Positions 1 through 12,059 of a stretch of 64,000 bases of DNA are shown here, in pieces (the first letter of the stretch is position 1; the number at the start of each line of letters is the position of its first letter). The notes below the pieces were generated by a model. The model searched no databases, was not told the DNA's origin, and saw only the letters and a list, made by a program, of their open reading frames with translations. The stretch lies in NCBI GenBank assembly GCA_019359695.1, contig JAHHGV010000006.1, positions 124,001 through 188,000 of the forward strand. Direction: 5' to 3'. This stretch comes from Brasilonema angustatum HA4187-MV1 (lineage in GTDB: Bacteria; Cyanobacteriota; Cyanobacteriia; Cyanobacteriales; Nostocaceae). A program made the translations under genes and the position numbers.

Positions 1-2
1 AT

Positions 3-263
3 GCAACGCTCGCTTTAGTGACTGATTATGATTGTTGGCATCCAGATCACGATAGCGTGACAGTGGACATGGTCGTTGCGAATTTGCAGCGAAATGCACT
101 CAACGCTCAGAAAGTGATTCAAGAAGCAGTGCGGCGTTTGAGCGAAAACCCACCCTCAAGTGATGCACATTCAGCCCTAAAGTATGCGATTTTGACAAAC
201 TTAGATAAGGCTCCCGTAGCAACTAAAGAGAAGTTGACCTTGTTGTTAAAAAAGTATATCTAA
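3..263 (+). CDS. mtnP: S-methyl-5'-thioadenosine phosphorylase, C-terminal fragment (gene continues left of window)
   Basis: Frame 3 is open from the window edge ([36 protein letters not shown]...); TDYDCWH..H..VTVDMV is characteristic of MTAP C-termini. The ATG at 18 is internal. Confidence 0.85.
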   Translation, partial: ATLALVTDYDCWHPDHDSVTVDMVVANLQRNALNAQKVIQEAVRRLSENPPSSDAHSALKYAILTNLDKAPVATKEKLTLLLKKYI

Positions 264-911
264 AAACGAGAGTATCATACAAACACCAAAGTTGTGCGTA
301 CGCCTGCAGCACGCTTTGCGTTGGCTCTTAGCGTGCTACAGGCGTACACGAAGCGTTAATCTATAGTCTCTTGTTAGTAATCATTAGTACCGTTTTTAAG
401 CAATACTGTCAGGGTGTTTCTTTTCTTTGCAAGTACCTCTAGAGTCATAACACTAGACTTCGTGGCAGTTGTAGGGAATGCTTAACAGAACCTCGTAAAA
501 TGTCACTTTTGCAAGAGGTCTACTTTTCTAAGCAACCTTTTCGGCAATTTACGTCTTATAGCAGATATCGGTTAATGCCCAATGGCAGAATTTCCGACTC
601 AAACCAGGTGTTATTATTTTATTAAGTGAAGGTAGAACAGTGAGTCCAGTGCTTGATGAGGGTTTCCCGACAGAGGCATCTGGTAAGGCAGCGCTCCAGG
701 AGGGTCTCCCTCCGTAGGCGACTGCGAACCCGAAGGGTGAAGATAAAATAGAGTGCATCGATTACCAATCATTTACAGTTATAAAAACTTGTCTATCATC
801 ACAAAAAAAAGCTGACGTGTATCACAGCTAGGTTATATTACCGAGATATAGGGGATAATATAACTGTGAGGAGAAAACGGAAGCAACTTGTATCAGAAAG
901 GGGAAAATATT

Positions 912-1376
912 ATGAAAGCCAAACTTATAGCACTTCTAACCTTAGTGACTCCCCTAGTCTTGGCTAGTTCAGTGAATGCAGCGAATCCGCAGCATGTTAA
1001 GAAGCTACTTGCTACTGGGGAATGTGCGAAGTGTGATCTATCGAAAGCAAACCTCAGCGGTGCACATTTAATCGGTGCTGACTTGAGAGATGCTAATCTT
1101 CAAGGGGCAAATTTAACAAAGGCGAATCTTGAAGGTGCTGATCTTACAGGTGCTAATTTAGCCGGCGCTAACATGACGTCATCTTTAGCGACGAATGTTG
1201 ATTTCAAGAAAGCAAATCTTAATAAAGTGAATTTCACTCGTGCTACGATTCACGATTCTAATGTGTATGGGGCATCGATGAATGACCTCAATATTACTAA
1301 TGCCGAAATATCTAACACAGGTATAGGTGTCGGTGGTGAAGACCTGAATGGTGGAACAATTCCTGATTGGAAATAA
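912..1376 (+). CDS. Secreted pentapeptide-repeat protein
   Basis: Signal peptide MKAKLIALLTLVTPLVLASSVNA followed by A(N/D)LxxA(N/D)L repeats. ATG at 912 preferred over the upstream TTG at 888. Confidence 0.85.
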   Translation: MKAKLIALLTLVTPLVLASSVNAANPQHVKKLLATGECAKCDLSKANLSGAHLIGADLRDANLQGANLTKANLEGADLTGANLAGANMTSSLATNVDFKKANLNKVNFTRATIHDSNVYGASMNDLNITNAEISNTGIGVGGEDLNGGTIPDWK

Positions 1377-1689
1377 AGCTTACGATAGTATTGATTCTGG
1401 GAACAAGAGAATAGGGATTGGTAAACTCCTTGCACACAAATTCTCTGTTTGTTTCGTTGGTTTTGCGGATTAAGTCTACTCCGTTAAATTAGGACAGTCT
1501 GAGAAAGAGGTTATATGGGGCGATAATTGATCGTCCCTGTGGAAAGCTGACATCTTGCACTGTTGTCATTTAGACTTTGGTACTGGGGACGGGAGTTTGG
1601 ACTCATTTCGAGATCTAAACGCTAAGCTGTTTACTGTTTACGTAGAAAGAGTCTTGGACAAATAGTATTATTTATTTTTGTCCAGCTAC

Positions 1690-2589
1690 TTATTGCGGAA
1701 GCCGGGGACAGCCGCGATTGTGTTCTACTCGACTCATAAATTCGTCTAACACTTGCAGAAATTTTTCTGTTTCTTCCAAGTGAGGCATATGTGAACTGTT
1801 TTCAAATAGTACCCACTCTGAATTAGAAATACCTTGCTTTAATTTTTCTACACAAGCTGGGGTTACTTCATCATACCTACCAGAAAGCAGCAGTGTCGGT
1901 ACAAAAATTTCACTCAAGCGGTTTTCAACATTCCAGTCGATAATTTTGCCAGCACCTCGAAACTCTGTACCAACTTTGCTGTAGGCTTTAGTCAAACAAC
2001 TAGGCCAAGGGTTTAAACGACACAGAAAAGAATGGTTAAAGACTTCCATCGCCTGTTTATATTGTGGGTCTTGTGTTGTACCTGCGATTTCATGTTTAGA
2101 AATAATCTCTTTGATATCTGCTGGTAGATCATTCATCAAGCTATAAGCTTCACTCACAAATTGCTGAATGTTGGCAGGTGTATTAGCCAAAATTAGACTT
2201 GCTAAACCAGTTGCTTGAGAAAGGGTATGTTCCAGTGCCAAACAACCACCCCATGATTGTCCAAAAAGATGAATTTGCTCTAAGTTTAAAGTGCTGCGGA
2301 TGGCTATGAGTTCATCTTTAAATAAATCAATGGAATATAAATTTGTGTCAGTAGGGCGATCGCTATTTCCACATCCTAGTTGATCGTAGAATATAACTTG
2401 CCTTCCCGTGTGAGCCAGTGCTTCTAATGGTTCCAAATAATCGTGGGGTACTCCTGGACCTCCATGAAGACACAACAGAGGTAGTTTGCCTTCTGCTTCT
2501 TGAGTCGGTTTAACGATACGATACCACACTTGATGATCACGAAACGAGATAAAGCCTTCAACGGCAGAAGTTGATAAGTGTTTCTTCAT
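1690..2589 (-). CDS. Alpha/beta hydrolase, proline iminopeptidase-like
   Basis: LLCLHGGPGVPHDYLEPL, FYDQLGCGNSDRP and nucleophile elbow GQSWGG motifs. Confidence 0.85.
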   Translation of the reverse strand: MKKHLSTSAVEGFISFRDHQVWYRIVKPTQEAEGKLPLLCLHGGPGVPHDYLEPLEALAHTGRQVIFYDQLGCGNSDRPTDTNLYSIDLFKDELIAIRSTLNLEQIHLFGQSWGGCLALEHTLSQATGLASLILANTPANIQQFVSEAYSLMNDLPADIKEIISKHEIAGTTQDPQYKQAMEVFNHSFLCRLNPWPSCLTKAYSKVGTEFRGAGKIIDWNVENRLSEIFVPTLLLSGRYDEVTPACVEKLKQGISNSEWVLFENSSHMPHLEETEKFLQVLDEFMSRVEHNRGCPRLPQ

Positions 2590-2905
2590 ACACTGAGGAG
2601 CTTATTACCAATAGTATTTACAATAACTTGATTTGTATATCTAGAACTTATTTTAAGTAGTGAAAAACTTTTATGCTTAGCCATATTGAAATCCGGATTT
2701 TACTATAAACTGCTGGAGTTTAGACTAAAGCAGGCGATTGTCCAAAGGGCGGACACAATCTATGCGTATCGCAAGGGAAAGCAGACGCAAGTGGGCGTAT
2801 CGCTATGGTGAACTGAATAATAAAGGTATTCAATCCACCATTGTTTCGTTGAGTTACTAATTAAAGTCGATGTAGTTAAGCCTTGGCTCGTCGGAGTAGT
2901 TAACT

Positions 2906-3100
2906 TTATTCCTTATCAACTTTTTCGAGATCATCAGGTGTACCACTGGCAGAAATTTTTGATGTGCCAGATTTACCTGCACCGGAGTTGCCGCCAGACG
3001 CACCAGCACCGCCAGAGTGTTTAGAATCCGTGTTTCCTTGTTCTTCTTGGAGCTGTTCAAGGCGGTTTTTTTCTTGAGCTTTATCTTTTTGGTCAGCCAT
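2906..3100 (-). CDS. Small hydrophilic Gly/Ser/Lys-rich protein of unknown function
   Basis: 64-aa ORF with ATG start; low-complexity composition, no recognised domain. Confidence 0.5.
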   Translation of the reverse strand: MADQKDKAQEKNRLEQLQEEQGNTDSKHSGGAGASGGNSGAGKSGTSKISASGTPDDLEKVDKE

Positions 3101-3867
3101 ATCTTAGGTTTATATTTTTCGTGCTTTGTTTAGCCCTTAACTCTACCATTTTCTCTATCTTATATCTTGCACCTAACGGGATAAGCACAGTTCGGGTTTT
3201 ATATTGTATAAAAACATACTGTTAATTTAGAAATGATTCGTCTAAACTGGGGTGGGTACGGCTTAGCCTATGAGAAAATTTACACTTCCGTAAAGCTACG
3301 ACACGCCCGATGTCACTCTGAGCTAAACCGCTTCCGGAGGTAAAGATGTTTATCAAATCGTTGTAGTACCCTAAGAAAGACGCAACTTTCGAGAATTTTT
3401 CCCAAACTCCAAATGTAAGATAGTAATAATGTCAATAAGTATAAATATTGGTGAAATGTCCTCCTCAAAGATAAGAGCTTAAGATAGGCTAAATATAGGG
3501 TAAAATCGGCATTTAGACTTGTCTAAATATAAAATGGGCTAATTTTTGCATGATTTGTATTTAGACGAGTACCATGATTAGCAACTTACATAGGGTGGGA
3601 TAACGATACATTTGAGAGTGTAGTCCATTAAAAAATCGACTTAGAATGCTACCTCTAAGTCATACTAATTAGGTAATAGCTACTGCCCTGTTAGTGCTTT
3701 TCTACCTTGTAGTTGATGAAGTGGTCATAGAAGCGCAATTATGGTTATAGGTAACTAGAACGAGCGTTGTACCTCAAAGTCAGTTGTGCTAACGTACCAG
3801 TGCATTGTCTAGTCAACAACCTTTTGGTTGTAACTGTCCGGATAAAAGTAACTCAAGTCTGAAAATT

Positions 3868-4317
3868 ATGGAAGCCCAAATGCAAGAACCGGAAATTGTG
3901 GAAACTAAGTCTCCAGAAGCAACGATGGCAAATATCAACAATCAAACAGGAAGCATAACGAAACTCCAGCCAACCGTGCAGTCTCAAGATCAATGGCTAA
4001 AATACGGAGAACAAGTTTCTGGCTTTTTAGCGACACTGCCTGAATATCTAGGAAGCTTCTTTAATAGATATAAACAGCCCCTAGTTAGCATTGGTTTGAT
4101 TGTGGCAGCAATTGTCGCGGTCAAGATAGTTTTGGCGATATTGGATGCCTTGAACGACATTCCTTTGGTATCACCAACCTTTGAATTAATTGGTATTGGT
4201 TACTCTACATGGTTTATTTACCGCTATCTACTTAAAGCCTCAACTCGGCAAGAGTTAACTGATGAGATTACAACTCTCAAATCACAAGTTGTTGGCAAGG
4301 AAATTTCAGAAAGCTAA
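3868..4317 (+). CDS. CAAD-domain (cyanobacterial aminoacyl-tRNA synthetase appended domain) membrane protein
   Basis: FNRYKQPLVSIGLIVAAIVAVKIVLAILDALNDIPLVSPTFELIGIGYSTWFIYRYLLKASTRQEL is typical of CAAD; start placed at internal ATG 3868. Confidence 0.8.
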   Translation: MEAQMQEPEIVETKSPEATMANINNQTGSITKLQPTVQSQDQWLKYGEQVSGFLATLPEYLGSFFNRYKQPLVSIGLIVAAIVAVKIVLAILDALNDIPLVSPTFELIGIGYSTWFIYRYLLKASTRQELTDEITTLKSQVVGKEISES

Positions 4318-4360
4318 GTAGCTGCAAAGGAAACTACATAACGTTGTCTGAAGTTGACAA

Positions 4361-4388
4361 ACCAAAGCCTGCGTAAGCAGGCTTTGGT
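4361..4388. terminator. Bidirectional rho-independent terminator between convergent genes
   Basis: Perfect 12-bp inverted repeat ACCAAAGCCTGC-GTAA-GCAGGCTTTGGT between the convergent CAAD and SLH genes. Confidence 0.75.
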
Positions 4389-4437
4389 TTATGAGTAGTT
4401 GATTAATTTTGGTTGAGCATTTGCATTGCAAACCTTC

Positions 4438-5463
4438 TCAAGGTGTTTTCACAATGCTTTGAGATTCAATGGGTTGCAATCTTCCCGTTCGCACCAAAGC
4501 TTGATGAACCATAGCAGCAACCTCAGCACGGGTTGCTTCTTGATTTGGAGCTAAAACTTGTGGATCTGGGTTATTTACCACAAGACGATTTTCTGTAGCC
4601 GCTGCTATCTGATCAATGGCGTATTTAGGAACATCTTTGGCATCTTTATAGATACTTAAAGCTTTTTCAGGGGAAGAAGGTATTTTGAGATCCAACCCAC
4701 TGACAAGAGCAACTAAAACTTGTACTCGCGGAATTTTTTGGTCTGGTTTGAAACTTTGGTCTGGATATCCTTTTAAAAATCCAGTCGCAATGGATCGGTT
4801 AATTGCTGGAATTGCCCAGAATTTTGGTGGTATATCTTTGAAACTTATTGAATTTCCAGCATCTGCTTTGTTAAAGGCTTGTTGCAAAATAGCAGCAAAT
4901 TCAGCACGGTTTACAGGCTGGTTAGGTCTAAAAGAGTAATCAGGAAAGCCTTTGATCATTCCACGAGAAGAGAGAATATCAATGAAACGCCGTCCCCAAA
5001 ACTCAGCAGGTACATCTGTAAAAGCAAGTGGTGGGGGAATTGTGGGTAATTTTTCACTCCTAGGGATGACACGAGATTGTTCTGTAGTCTTGGTAGGAGG
5101 AGAGGATGATGGCTCTTCTGGTAGTGACCACGCTTCGTTTGGAGGTGGATTCAAAACTTGAGGGAACAGATCGTCCAAAAAGGTGTGTTTATCAGTTGGA
5201 GATGGAGTGACTGTTGGTTTGACACCAGGAAGAATAAATGGAATTGCTGGTTGTTCAGGGATTGCTGGAATGATTGGAGAAGCTGGAGAAGTCAGCGAGG
5301 GAGATATCAACCCAGTGAAATTCCAATTAGAATTCTTACGGGAGAATGTCCAAAATAAAATAATCCCGATAGTCACAAAAGCAACAAGAATACCAATAAA
5401 TTCATCAAAACCAAGGGTATTGTTTGGAGATGACTCCGGATCTGGAGGGCGCATATTTGTCAT
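4438..5463 (-). CDS. S-layer homology (SLH) domain protein with N-terminal TM and Pro-rich linker
   Basis: Repeats of the type FxDVPAEFWGRRFIDILSSRGMIKGFPDYSFRPNQPVNRAEFAAIL. Confidence 0.85.
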   Translation of the reverse strand: MTNMRPPDPESSPNNTLGFDEFIGILVAFVTIGIILFWTFSRKNSNWNFTGLISPSLTSPASPIIPAIPEQPAIPFILPGVKPTVTPSPTDKHTFLDDLFPQVLNPPPNEAWSLPEEPSSSPPTKTTEQSRVIPRSEKLPTIPPPLAFTDVPAEFWGRRFIDILSSRGMIKGFPDYSFRPNQPVNRAEFAAILQQAFNKADAGNSISFKDIPPKFWAIPAINRSIATGFLKGYPDQSFKPDQKIPRVQVLVALVSGLDLKIPSSPEKALSIYKDAKDVPKYAIDQIAAATENRLVVNNPDPQVLAPNQEATRAEVAAMVHQALVRTGRLQPIESQSIVKTP

Positions 5464-5562
5464 CTTTTAAAGACTAAACGACAAGGTGCATGATTAAGGT
5501 TATTAGGTAATAGGTTACAGTTTTCAGGTTACAGATTCGTTAAAACTCTTATAACCATAATC

Positions 5563-6849
5563 TTAGAGTACTCGCAGCAAGCTAGGAATACTTTCTAGTT
5601 CTGCAAAAGTACGAATTTCTGCTAACGCTTGCCGAAAATCACCTTCTCGAACATCGTGAGTGACAACAACAATTTCTGCAAGTTCTCCCTGAAAACCTGT
5701 TTGGACAATTGATTCCAAACTCACTCCGTGATTGCCAAAGCAAGTTCCCAATTTGCCAATCACTCCCGGTTGGTCTTTGGTGAGAAAACGAGTATAAAAT
5801 CGGGTGATCAGTTCTGCCATTGGCACAATTTGGCAGTAGTCTTGATGTCCGCAGGTCAGTAGCGGATTTGGTACTGATGTACCTGTTTGGAGTGCTGCTA
5901 CTAGGTTCAAAATATCCGATGACACAGCACTCGCAGTTGGTCCTGCACCGGCACCAGGACCAAAAAACATCACCTGTCCAATGGGTTCACCTTCAACAAG
6001 AATGGCGTTATTCACGCCGTTGATGCTGGCTAGGGGGTGTGCTTTCGGGACTAAAGTCGGCTGAACTGTGATTGAGATGGCACCAGAGGAGGAAATTCGT
6101 TTGCCAATAGCAAGCAATTTGATCACAAATCCTAATTTCTCGGCATAGGCAATATCTGTTTTGCTGACTTGCCGAATTCCCTCACAGTAAACCTCTTCCA
6201 GCCTAATGCGTCCACCAAAGGCTAATGATGCGAGGATGGCGATTTTATCTGCGGCGTCTAAGCCATCGACATCAGCAGTTGGGTCAGCTTCAGCATAACC
6301 TAATTGCTGGGCATCAGCTAACACATCACTGAAGTTGCTGCCTTCGGTTTGCATCTGCGAGAGGATGTAGTTAGTCGTACCATTAATAATGCCAGTGATG
6401 GTGTGAATTCGGTTGACACTTAAAGATTGCTTTAAAGGTTGAATCACTGGAATACCACCACCGACGGCGGCTTCCAGCATAACGTAGACCCCAGCTTGAT
6501 TAGCCGCACTAAAGATTTCATCACCAAAACGGGAAATTACGGCTTTGTTAGCAGTCACCACGTGCTTGCCATTTTGAATAGCTTTGAGGATCAGCGATCG
6601 CGCTGGTTCTAATCCCCCCATTACCTCAACAACAATATCTACCTCTGGGTCGATGACAATAGATTCTAAGTCTGTTGTTAATACCGTTTGTGGTAGTGTG
6701 ACTGTGCGGGGTTTGTCGAGCGATCGTACTCCCACACGATAAATTTCTACGAACTCCAACAACGGGTGACGAAAACCGCTATTTTGTAACAATTGCACCG
6801 TACCCGTCCCTACAGTGCCTAATCCCAATATTCCCAGCTTTACAGCCAC
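5563..6849 (-). CDS. hom: Homoserine dehydrogenase with C-terminal ACT domain
   Basis: KLGILGLGTVGTGTVQLL, VVTANKAVIS, GIINGTTNYIL, EADPTADVDGLDAADK motifs. Confidence 0.93.
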   Translation of the reverse strand: MAVKLGILGLGTVGTGTVQLLQNSGFRHPLLEFVEIYRVGVRSLDKPRTVTLPQTVLTTDLESIVIDPEVDIVVEVMGGLEPARSLILKAIQNGKHVVTANKAVISRFGDEIFSAANQAGVYVMLEAAVGGGIPVIQPLKQSLSVNRIHTITGIINGTTNYILSQMQTEGSNFSDVLADAQQLGYAEADPTADVDGLDAADKIAILASLAFGGRIRLEEVYCEGIRQVSKTDIAYAEKLGFVIKLLAIGKRISSSGAISITVQPTLVPKAHPLASINGVNNAILVEGEPIGQVMFFGPGAGAGPTASAVSSDILNLVAALQTGTSVPNPLLTCGHQDYCQIVPMAELITRFYTRFLTKDQPGVIGKLGTCFGNHGVSLESIVQTGFQGELAEIVVVTHDVREGDFRQALAEIRTFAELESIPSLLRVL

Positions 6850-7004
6850 AAGCTTTACACCAATCTTAGATTTTAGATTATTTTGTCAAATATAAATAAC
6901 AATTGTAGGGTGAGCAATGCCCACCCTACTAATTACTTTTCTTATTTAGTTTATAGTCTTTTGTCAAAAGCCTAATAACTCATGACTCATGACTCGTGAC
7001 TAAA

Positions 7005-8318
<1,314 letters not shown>

Positions 8319-8848
8319 TTAACCTTTAATTAAAAATCCTTCCCAGCACAATGCGCCAGCTTTAGTTTACATGATTTTCTGTTGACAAAACTGGCGCTTT
8401 TCGGAAGGCCGGGATCATTAGCCAATGCCTTGTCAGGCACACTCACCAAAGACACGCACCGAATGGCAAACACACACACCTGTTCACCTTCTAAGGTAAA
8501 GGATAAGTCTTTTGGAGAATGTTAATCATGAATCAATTTAATCTTTTTTTTGGAAGCACCACCTCCCATAGAGGGAGATAACTTCTTGAAAGGAAATACT
8601 AGCAAGCCTTGTATGCAGTACTTCCTTCTGTTACAATCCAATATAACACTAGGATTAAATACTTACCAGCAACAGATTCAGACTACTCAGATAGGTATCT
8701 ACTAACACAGTATTGTATACCTATCTTGTCTGTTCTGGCACAGCTGGGGGCGAAAACGCATTCTGAAGCCATTGGGGTAAACTCCTGGCTAGAAAAAACT
8801 GTCAGAAAAATAATTGATTGACTCATCTTTAGTATCAAGAGGAGATTT

Positions 8849-9850
8849 ATGACTAAGCCGGAACGCGTAGTATTAATTGGGGTAGCCGGAGACTCCGGAT
8901 GCGGTAAGTCTACTTTTTTGCGTCGCCTGATAGATTTATTCGGTGAAGACTTCATGACGGTCATTTGCTTAGATGACTATCACTTATTAGACCGTAAGCA
9001 GCGTAAAGAAACAGGAATAACTGCACTTGACCCAAGAGCAAACAATTTTGACCTAATGTATGAGCAAATAAAAGCGCTCAAAGAAGGTCAAGCAATTGAT
9101 AAGCCGATTTACAACCATGAGACTGGGGCGATCGATCCACCAGAAAGAATAGAGCCAAATCACATTATCGTTGTTGAAGGGTTACATCCCTTATATGATG
9201 AGCGGGTGCGCGAACTCATTGACTTTAGTGTTTATTTTGACATCAGCGATGAAGTCAAAATTGCCTGGAAAATCCAGCGAGACATGGCAGAACGTGGTCA
9301 CCGCTATGAAGATGTCTTAGCTCAAATCAATTCCCGTAAACCTGATTTTACAAAGTACATTGAACCCCAAAGAGAATTTGCTGATGTGGTTCTCCAAGTA
9401 TTGCCCACAAACTTAATCAAAGACGACAAAGAGCGCAAAGTTCTGCGGGTACGTATGCTCCAGCAGGAAGGGAAAGAAGGCTTTGCCCCAGTCTACCTCT
9501 TTGATGAAGGATCATCAATTCAGTGGACTCCCTGCGGACGTAAACTGACCTGTTCTTATCCTGGTATGCAACTGTACTATGGTTCGGATGTCTACTACGG
9601 TCGTTATGTCTCTGTGTTAGAGGTAGATGGTCAATTCGACAACCTAGAAGAAGTCATTTACATCGAAACCCATTTGAGCAACACATCTACAAACTACAAA
9701 GGTGAGATGACTCACTTGTTACTGCAACACCGCGAGTACCCAGGTTCCAACAATGGTACTGGTTTATTCCAAGTGCTGACAGGTTTAAAAATGCGTGCTG
9801 CTTACGAGCGGTTAACATCTAAGCAAGCAAAACTGGCTGCTAAAGTTTAG
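8849..9850 (+). CDS. prk: Phosphoribulokinase
   Basis: GVAGDSGCGKSTFLRRL P-loop, DDYHLLDRKQRKETGITALDPRANNFDLMYEQ. Confidence 0.96.
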   Translation: MTKPERVVLIGVAGDSGCGKSTFLRRLIDLFGEDFMTVICLDDYHLLDRKQRKETGITALDPRANNFDLMYEQIKALKEGQAIDKPIYNHETGAIDPPERIEPNHIIVVEGLHPLYDERVRELIDFSVYFDISDEVKIAWKIQRDMAERGHRYEDVLAQINSRKPDFTKYIEPQREFADVVLQVLPTNLIKDDKERKVLRVRMLQQEGKEGFAPVYLFDEGSSIQWTPCGRKLTCSYPGMQLYYGSDVYYGRYVSVLEVDGQFDNLEEVIYIETHLSNTSTNYKGEMTHLLLQHREYPGSNNGTGLFQVLTGLKMRAAYERLTSKQAKLAAKV

Positions 9851-10132
9851 TTAAAGTAGATGTTTTTGTGTCTTGTGGTGTTGGGGGTGCTCACGGGTGT
9901 CCCCCCATTCTTTTATGATTTGCTTAGTATTATTGCGTTCCCTGTTTGTTCTTCAGAAAACAACGATAACCAAGTAGAGTAACTTTTATTTATCTTTAAA
10001 ATAATCAGTCTTAGGTCATATTTTAGATAAAGTAACATAACTTACGAACTTTGATTGTAAAAATCTTGTTATGATTGCAGATTAAAGTGGCTGAACTAAA
10101 CGCCTGCGTTTAGTCAATCAGAAAAATGTTCT

Positions 10133-11410
10133 ATGGAGGAACTACACTTGTCTCATCGTTATCTATTTACCTCTGAGTCAGTGACTGAGGGGCATCCAGA
10201 TAAAATCTGCGATCAGATTTCTGATACCATTCTAGACACCTTACTCTCACAAGACCCCAGTAGTCGTGTGGCTGCTGAAGTTGTCGTTAACACTGGGTTG
10301 GTACTTATCACTGGCGAAATTACGACTAAAGCGAATGTGAATTATGTGAATCTAGCTCGCAAAAAAATTGCTGAGATAGGTTATACCAACGCGGAAAACG
10401 GGTTTTGTAACAACAGTTGCTCAGTGATTGTCGCATTGGATGAACAATCACCTGATATTGCTCAAGGTGTAAACACTGCTCAAGAAAGCCGTGAGAAGAA
10501 TAGTGAAGAACTATTCGACTCTGTTGGTGCAGGTGACCAAGGTCTCATGTTTGGCTTCGCTTGTAACGAAACACCAGAACTGATGCCCTTACCCATTAGC
10601 CTTGCTCACCGCATTGCTCGCCGACTGGCTGCAGTCCGTAAAACAGGTGATTTGCCATACCTGCGTCCTGATGGTAAAACGCAAGTCACTATTGCATATG
10701 AAGACGGACGCCCTGTAGGAATTGATACCATTCTGGTTTCCACCCAGCATACAGCTACCATTGGTGACATCACCGATGAAGCAGGAGTGCAAGCCAAGAT
10801 TAAAGAAGATCTGTGGTCAGCAGTGGTTGAACCTGTATTTGGAGACATTGATGTTAAGCCAGATGAGCAAACTCGCTTTTTGGTTAACCCCACAGGCAAG
10901 TTTGTCGTCGGTGGTCCTCAGGGAGATTCTGGTCTAACTGGACGTAAAATCATTGTTGATACCTACGGTGGTTACTCGCGACATGGTGGTGGAGCTTTTT
11001 CTGGAAAAGACCCCACCAAGGTAGACCGTTCTGCAGCTTACGCTTCTCGGTATGTGGCAAAAAATATTGTCGCTGCTGGCTTGGCAGATAAATGTGAAGT
11101 CCAACTCAGTTACGCCATTGGTGTAGCGCGACCAGTCAGCGTGATGTTGGATACCTTTGGCACGGGTAAAATTGATGATCAAATTTTGCTCGAATTGATC
11201 AAAACGCATTTTGAACTACGTCCAGCAGGCATTATTCATGCCTTCAATTTACGCAACCTGCCCAAAGAACGAGGCGGACGTTTTTATCAGGACGTCGCGG
11301 CTTACGGTCATCTTGGGCGGAACGATTTAGACTTACCTTGGGAGCGCACCGACAAAGCAGAATTGTTGCAGCAAGCTGCTAACAATTTCCTGTCGGCAGC
11401 GATTGTATAA
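10133..11410 (+). CDS. metK: S-adenosylmethionine synthetase
   Basis: [51 protein letters not shown]. Confidence 0.97.
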   Translation: MEELHLSHRYLFTSESVTEGHPDKICDQISDTILDTLLSQDPSSRVAAEVVVNTGLVLITGEITTKANVNYVNLARKKIAEIGYTNAENGFCNNSCSVIVALDEQSPDIAQGVNTAQESREKNSEELFDSVGAGDQGLMFGFACNETPELMPLPISLAHRIARRLAAVRKTGDLPYLRPDGKTQVTIAYEDGRPVGIDTILVSTQHTATIGDITDEAGVQAKIKEDLWSAVVEPVFGDIDVKPDEQTRFLVNPTGKFVVGGPQGDSGLTGRKIIVDTYGGYSRHGGGAFSGKDPTKVDRSAAYASRYVAKNIVAAGLADKCEVQLSYAIGVARPVSVMLDTFGTGKIDDQILLELIKTHFELRPAGIIHAFNLRNLPKERGGRFYQDVAAYGHLGRNDLDLPWERTDKAELLQQAANNFLSAAIV

Positions 11411-11467
11411 ATACAATCAGGAGTTGGAGGCGAAATTAGTTTAGCTTCTAGCCCTCTTTGTTTGCCC

Positions 11468-11485
11468 AGCCCCCGTTAGGGGGCT
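11468..11485 (+). terminator. Rho-independent terminator downstream of metK
   Basis: Perfect 7-bp stem AGCCCCC-GTTA-GGGGGCT followed by ATTTTAT. Confidence 0.7.
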
Positions 11486-12059
11486 ATTTTATGAACAATT
11501 TCTAAGTAGCTAGTATACGGGGCGCGTAAGTCCTGTTCCCATCTGACAACCTAATTTTGACCATAAGTTTGGGTCGAAAAAATGGAGTCTCTATTTCCGC
11601 CGTACGGTACTAGTCAGTGGTGGATGGGGCTTTGCTCCCTCTCTACCACATAGAAAAGTTTTTTATCATCAACTCTTTTGATCACAGGATATGTGATAAC
11701 ATTCTACCTTACCTTGAGTATAAATAAACTATACAGTTTGACTCTAAAACGTTGCTAACTGGCTAATTATGGCGATTTTTGTTTGCAGCAAATAAACTGA
11801 ACTTAGAAGGATAAAAGATGTAGATGCCTTCTTGGCAACTCACTATAAGCTGAAAGAAAGCAGCTTTATAAAAACTTCATAAGTAAGGGGGAAAAACTTA
11901 GCCTTTATTTCACACTTCCATGTATATTCTTTAGTTAAAAACGCAGTAATCCTGTTAAAAAGAAGATGATAATGTAAGAAGAGTTAATAGAAAATTGAAC
12001 AAAATTCTAGCTTGGAAAAAATATGGTGATTTTTGCGGGAGGGTAAGGAGATTTGAGGG

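Noticed and set aside
549-758. 69-aa minus-strand ORF
   Set aside because: Lies over a dispersed GC-rich repeat (GGAGGGTCTCCCTCCGTAGGCGACTGCGAACCCGAAGGG type), not a convincing gene.
1250-1435. 61-aa minus-strand ORF
   Set aside because: Antisense to the pentapeptide-repeat gene 3' end.
4685-5470. Plus-strand ORFs opposite the SLH gene
   Set aside because: No domain signal; the minus-strand SLH protein explains the region.
11620-12059. Possible regulatory RNA upstream of the histidine kinase
   Set aside because: AT-rich with no clear conserved fold visible; insufficient evidence.
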